DNA of 20,794 bases from Penium margaritaceum (Eukaryota > Streptophyta > Zygnematophyceae > Desmidiales > Peniaceae): positions 18,771-39,564 of the forward strand of contig SZWC01000533.1 of NCBI GenBank assembly GCA_023375785.1, given 5' to 3'. Under the pieces are notes generated by a model. That model saw only the letters and a program-made list of their open reading frames with translations. It was not told the origin of the DNA and did not search any database. Position numbers and translations under genes: made by a program. Shown in pieces: positions 17,253 to 20,794 of this stretch; within the stretch, counting starts at the first letter, position 1, and the number at the start of each line of letters is the position of its first letter.

Positions 17253-20200
17253 GCTTGCTCCAGTTGTCTTGGTCTTGCTCCAGTTGTCTTGGGCTTGCTC
17301 CAGTTATATTGGGCTTGCTCCAGTTTTCTTGGCCTTGCTCCAGTTGTCTTGGGCTTGCTCCAGTTGTCTTGGGCTTGTTCCAGTTGTCTTGGGCTTGCTC
17401 CAGCGGTCTTGGCCTTGCTCCAGCTGCTTGGGTTTGGTCCAGTTGTCTTGGCCTTGCTCCACTTGTCTTGGGCTTGCTCAAGTTGTCTTGGCATTGCTCG
17501 AGTTGTCTTGGCCTTGCTCCAGTTGTCTTGGCCTTGCTCTAGTTGTCTTGTGCTTGCTTCACTTGTCTTAGGCTTTTTCCAGTTGTCTTGGGCTTGCTCC
17601 AGTTGTCTCTGCCTTGCTCCAATTGTCTTGGGCTTGCTCCAGTTGTCTTGGCCTTGCTCCAGTTGTCTTGGGCTTGCTCCACTTGTCTGGGGCTTGCTCC
17701 AGTTGTCTTGGCCTTGCTCCAGTTGTCTTCGGCTTGCTCCATTTGTCTTGGCATTTCTCTAGTTGTCTTGGCCTTGTTCCAGTTGTCTTGGGCTTGATCC
17801 AGTTGTCTTGGGCTTGCACCAGTTGTCTTGGCCTTGCTCCAGTTGTCGTGGCCTTGCTCCATTTGTCTTGGCCTTGCTCCAGTTGTCTTGGGCTTGCTCC
17901 AGTTGTCTTGAGCTTGCTCCAGTTGCCTTGGCCTTGCGCCAGTTGTCTTGGGCTTGTTCCGTTTTACTTGGCCTTGCTCTACTTGTCTTGGGCTTCCTCC
18001 AGTTTTCTTGGCATTGCTTGAGTTGTCTTGGCCTTGCTCCGGTTTTCTTGGCCTTTCTTCCAGTTGTTTTGTGCTTGCTCAAGTTGTCTTGGCCTTGCTC
18101 CAGTTATCTTGGGCTTGCTTCAGATGTCTTGGTCTTGCTGCAGTTATCTTGGGCTTGCTCCAGTTGTCTTGGGTTTGCTCGAGTTGTCCTAGGTTTGCTC
18201 CAGTTGGCTTGGACTTGCTCCAGTTGTTCTGGGCTTGCTTCAGTTGTCTTGGCCTTGCTCCAGTTTTCTTGGGCTTTCTCCAGTTTTCTACGCCTTGCTC
18301 CAGTTGTCTTGGACTTGCTCCAGTTGTCTTGGACATGCTCCAGTTGTCTTGGCCTCGCTCCAGTTTTTTTGGGCTTGCTCCTGTTTTCTTGGTCATGCTC
18401 CTGTTGTCTTGGGCCTGCTTAAGTTGTCTTGGGCTTGCTCCAGTTGTCTTGGTCTCCCTCCAGTTGTTTTGGGTTTGCTCCAGTTGCCTTGGCCTTGCTC
18501 AAGATATCTTGGCCTTGCTCCAGTGGTCTTGGCCTTGTTTAAGTTGTCTTGGGCCTGCTCCGATTGTATTGGCCTTGCTCCAGTTGTCTTTGGCTTGCTC
18601 CAGTTGTCTTGGCCTTGCTCCAGTTGTCTTGGCCTTGCTCCGGTTGTCCTGGGCTTGACCTGTTGTCTAGGCGTTGCTCCAGTTGTCATGGGCATGCTCA
18701 AGTTGTCTTGGGCTTGCTCCAATTGTCTGGGCCTTGCTCCAGTTGTCTTAGGCTTGCTCCAGCTGTCTTGGGCTTGCTCAAGTTGTCTTGGGCTTGCTTC
18801 AGTTGTCTTGGTCTTGCTCTAGTTGTCTTGGACTTGCTCTTGATGTGTTGGACTTGCTCCAGTTATCTTGGGCTTGGTCCAGTTGTCTTGGCCTTCCTTG
18901 AGTTGTCTTGGGCTTATTCCTGTTGTCTTGGGCTTGCTCCAGTTGTCTTGGCCTTGCTCCAGTTGTCTTGGGCTTGCCCCAGTTGTCTGGGGCTTGCTCC
19001 AGTTGTCTTGGCCTTGCTCCACACGTCTTGGCCTTGCTCCAGCTGTCTTGGACTTGCTCTAGTTGTCTTGGCCTTGCCCTAGTTGTCTTGGCCTTGCTCC
19101 AGTTGTCTTGGTCTTGCTCCAGTTGTTTTGGGCTTGCTCCAGTTGTCTTTGCCTTGCTCCAGATGTTGTGGCCTTTCTCCAGTTGTCTTGGCCTTGCTCC
19201 TGTTTTCCTGGCCTTGCTCCAGTTGTCTTGGGCTTGCTCCAGTTGTTTTGGCCTTGCTCCAGTTGTCTTTGGATTGCTCCGACTGTCCTGGCCTTGCTCC
19301 AGTTGTCTTTGGCTTGCTCAAGTTGTCTTGGCCTTGCTCCAGGTGTCTTGGGCTTGGTCCAGTTGTCTTGGGCTTGCTCCAATTGTCTTGGGCTTGCTCC
19401 AGTTGCCTTGGACTTGCTCCAGTTGTCTTGGGCTTGCTCCACTTGTCTTGGGCTTGCTCCAGTTGTCTTGGCCTTGCTCCAGGTGTCCTGGGCTTTCTCC
19501 AGTTGTCTTTGCCTTGCTCCAGTTGTTTTGGCCTTGCTCCAGTTGTCTTTGGCTTGCTCCAATTGTCTTGGCCTTGCTCCAGTTGTCTTGGCCTTGCTCC
19601 AGTTGCCTTGGGTTTGCTCCAGTTGTCTTGGCCTTGCTCCTGTTGTCTTGGGCTTGCTCCAGTTGTCTTGGGCTTACTCCAGTTTTCTTGGGCTCGCTCA
19701 AGTTGTCTTTTGCTTGCTCCAGTTGTCTGGGGCTTGCTCCAAATGTCTTAGCCTTGCTCCAGTTGTCCTGAGCTTGTTCCATTTTACTTGGCCTTGCTCC
19801 ACTTGTCTTGGGCTTGCTCCAGTTTTCTTGGCATTGCTTGAGTTGTCTTGGCCTTGATCCTGTTTTCTTGGCCATACTCCAGTTGTCTTGTGCTTGCTCG
19901 TGTTGTCTTGGGAGTTTTCCTGTTGTCTTGGGCTTGCTCCAGTTGTCCTGGCCTTGCTCCAGTTGTCTTCGGCTTGCTTTATTTGTCTTGGTCTTGCTCC
20001 AGTTATCTTGGGCTTGCTCCAGTTGTCTTGGGTTTGCTCGACTTGTCCTAGCCTTGCTCCAGTTGTCTTGGGCTTCTTCCAGTTGTCTTGGGCTTGCTTC
20101 AGTTCTCTTGGCCTTGCTTCAGTTGTCTTGGGCTTGCTCCAGTTGTCTCCGCCTTGCTCCAGTTGTCTTGGGCTTGCTGCAGTTGTCTTTGACTTTCTCC

Positions 20201-20794
20201 AGTTGTCTTGGCCTTGCTCCAGATATTTTTGGTTTGCTCCAGTTGTCTCGGGCTTGCTCCTGTTCTCTTGGGCCTGCTCAAGTTGTCTTGGGCTTGCTCC
20301 AGTTGTCCTGGCCTTGCTCCAGTTGTCTTGGGCATGCTCCAGTTGCCTTGGCCTTGCTCAAGATGTCTTGGCCATGCTCCAGTTTTCTTGGCCTTGCTCC
20401 AGTTGTCTTGGCCTTGTCCCAGTTGTCTTGGGCCTGCTCCGATTGTCTTGGCGTTGCTCCAGTTGTCTTTGGCTTGCTCCAGTTGTCTTCAGCTTGCTCC
20501 AGTTGTCTTGGCATTGCTCGAATTGTCTTGGCCTTGCTCCAGTTGTTTTGGCTTTGATTCAGTTCTCTTGTGCTTGCTCTCGTTGTCGTAGGCTTGTTCC
20601 AGTTGTCTTGTGCTTGCTCCAGTGATCTTGGACTTGCTCCAGTTTTCTTGGCCTTGCTCGAGTTGTCTATGCCTTGCTTCAGTTGTCTCGGGTTTGCTCC
20701 AGTGGTCCTGGAATTGCTCCAGTTGTCTTGGCCTTGCTCCAGTTGTCTTGGGCTTGCTCCAGTTGTCTTGGGCTTGCTCCAGTTGTCTTGGCCT
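17253..20794. repeat. Diverged satellite with a period of about 1.85 kb
   Basis: Rare variants recur at long range. TTTTACTTGG near 17962 and 19782 (1,820 bp) is followed in both places by the same series, including GGCATTGCTTGAG. CAGTTATCTTGGGC followed by GGGTTTGCTCGA and GTCCTAG occurs at 18141 and 20000 (1,859 bp). AAGAT-TCTTGGCC occurs at 18501 and 20360 (1,859 bp). CCTGCTCCGATTGT occurs near 18555 and 20434 (1,879 bp). Two copies fit, offset by whole monomers. Confidence 0.65.

Larger units (their letters stand above)
14446..20794. repeat. 20-bp satellite array IV
   Basis: About 317 monomers, running off the right edge. The first part (14561-17252) is a homogeneous 200-bp higher-order repeat. 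The rest is diverged. Only three single-base phase slips are visible: a deletion near 17427, an insertion near 18058 and a deletion near 18658. Open frames of more than 1,000 codons span the homogeneous part in all three plus-strand frames and encode the same hydrophobic cycle. They are artefacts of the stop-free monomer. Confidence 0.97.

Noticed and set aside
14398..17762. Very long plus-strand open frames (more than 1,000 codons, three frames) across the 200-bp repeat
   Set aside because: All three frames encode the same 20-residue cycle because the 20-bp monomer has no stop. There is no unique domain, and starts lie in LTR sequence. They are by-products of the satellite.

Overview
This window looks like nuclear heterochromatin from a eukaryote, most likely of the green lineage (plant or streptophyte alga). 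The basis is a retrotransposon primer-binding site, TGGTATCAGAGC, which is the one plant LTR retrotransposons use to prime from initiator tRNA-Met. It sits directly after a 632-bp LTR. I see no bacterial operons, no rRNA or tRNA genes, and no intact host gene. The species cannot be named from this sequence.

About 65% of the window (1-5420, 7933-9614, 13293-13395, 14446-20794) is one 20-bp tandem satellite, consensus CTTGCTCCAGTTGTCTTGG followed by C or G. I estimate about 680 monomers. The satellite is built hierarchically. The first array carries a unit of about 1.25 kb paired into a unit of about 2.5 kb. The second contains 23 perfect 40-bp dimers. The last contains 13 apparently identical 200-bp decamers, followed by old monomers with a period of about 1.85 kb. 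The monomer has no stop codon in any frame on either strand. Long open frames over the arrays, up to about 1,100 codons, are therefore expected by-products and not genes.

Three retroelement insertions interrupt the satellite. Element A (5421-7932) is the 3' part of an LTR retrotransposon: an open frame of 376 codons, a polypurine tract and a 1,186-bp LTR, with no 5' LTR. Element B (9615-13292) is structurally complete, with two 632-bp LTRs, a PBS and a PPT. Its 2.4-kb interior has no recognisable protease, integrase, reverse transcriptase or RNase H, so it is non-autonomous; its LTRs differ by about 11%. Element C (13396-14445) is a solo LTR with a perfect GTCTT target duplication, and it is related to the LTR of element A.

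The junctions that can be read place all three insertions at the same phase of the 20-bp monomer. The two freshly homogenised satellite blocks lie close to element junctions. The region reads as repeated rounds of satellite amplification mixed with retrotransposon insertion, decay and LTR-LTR recombination. I found no defence system, biosynthetic cluster or other gene system.
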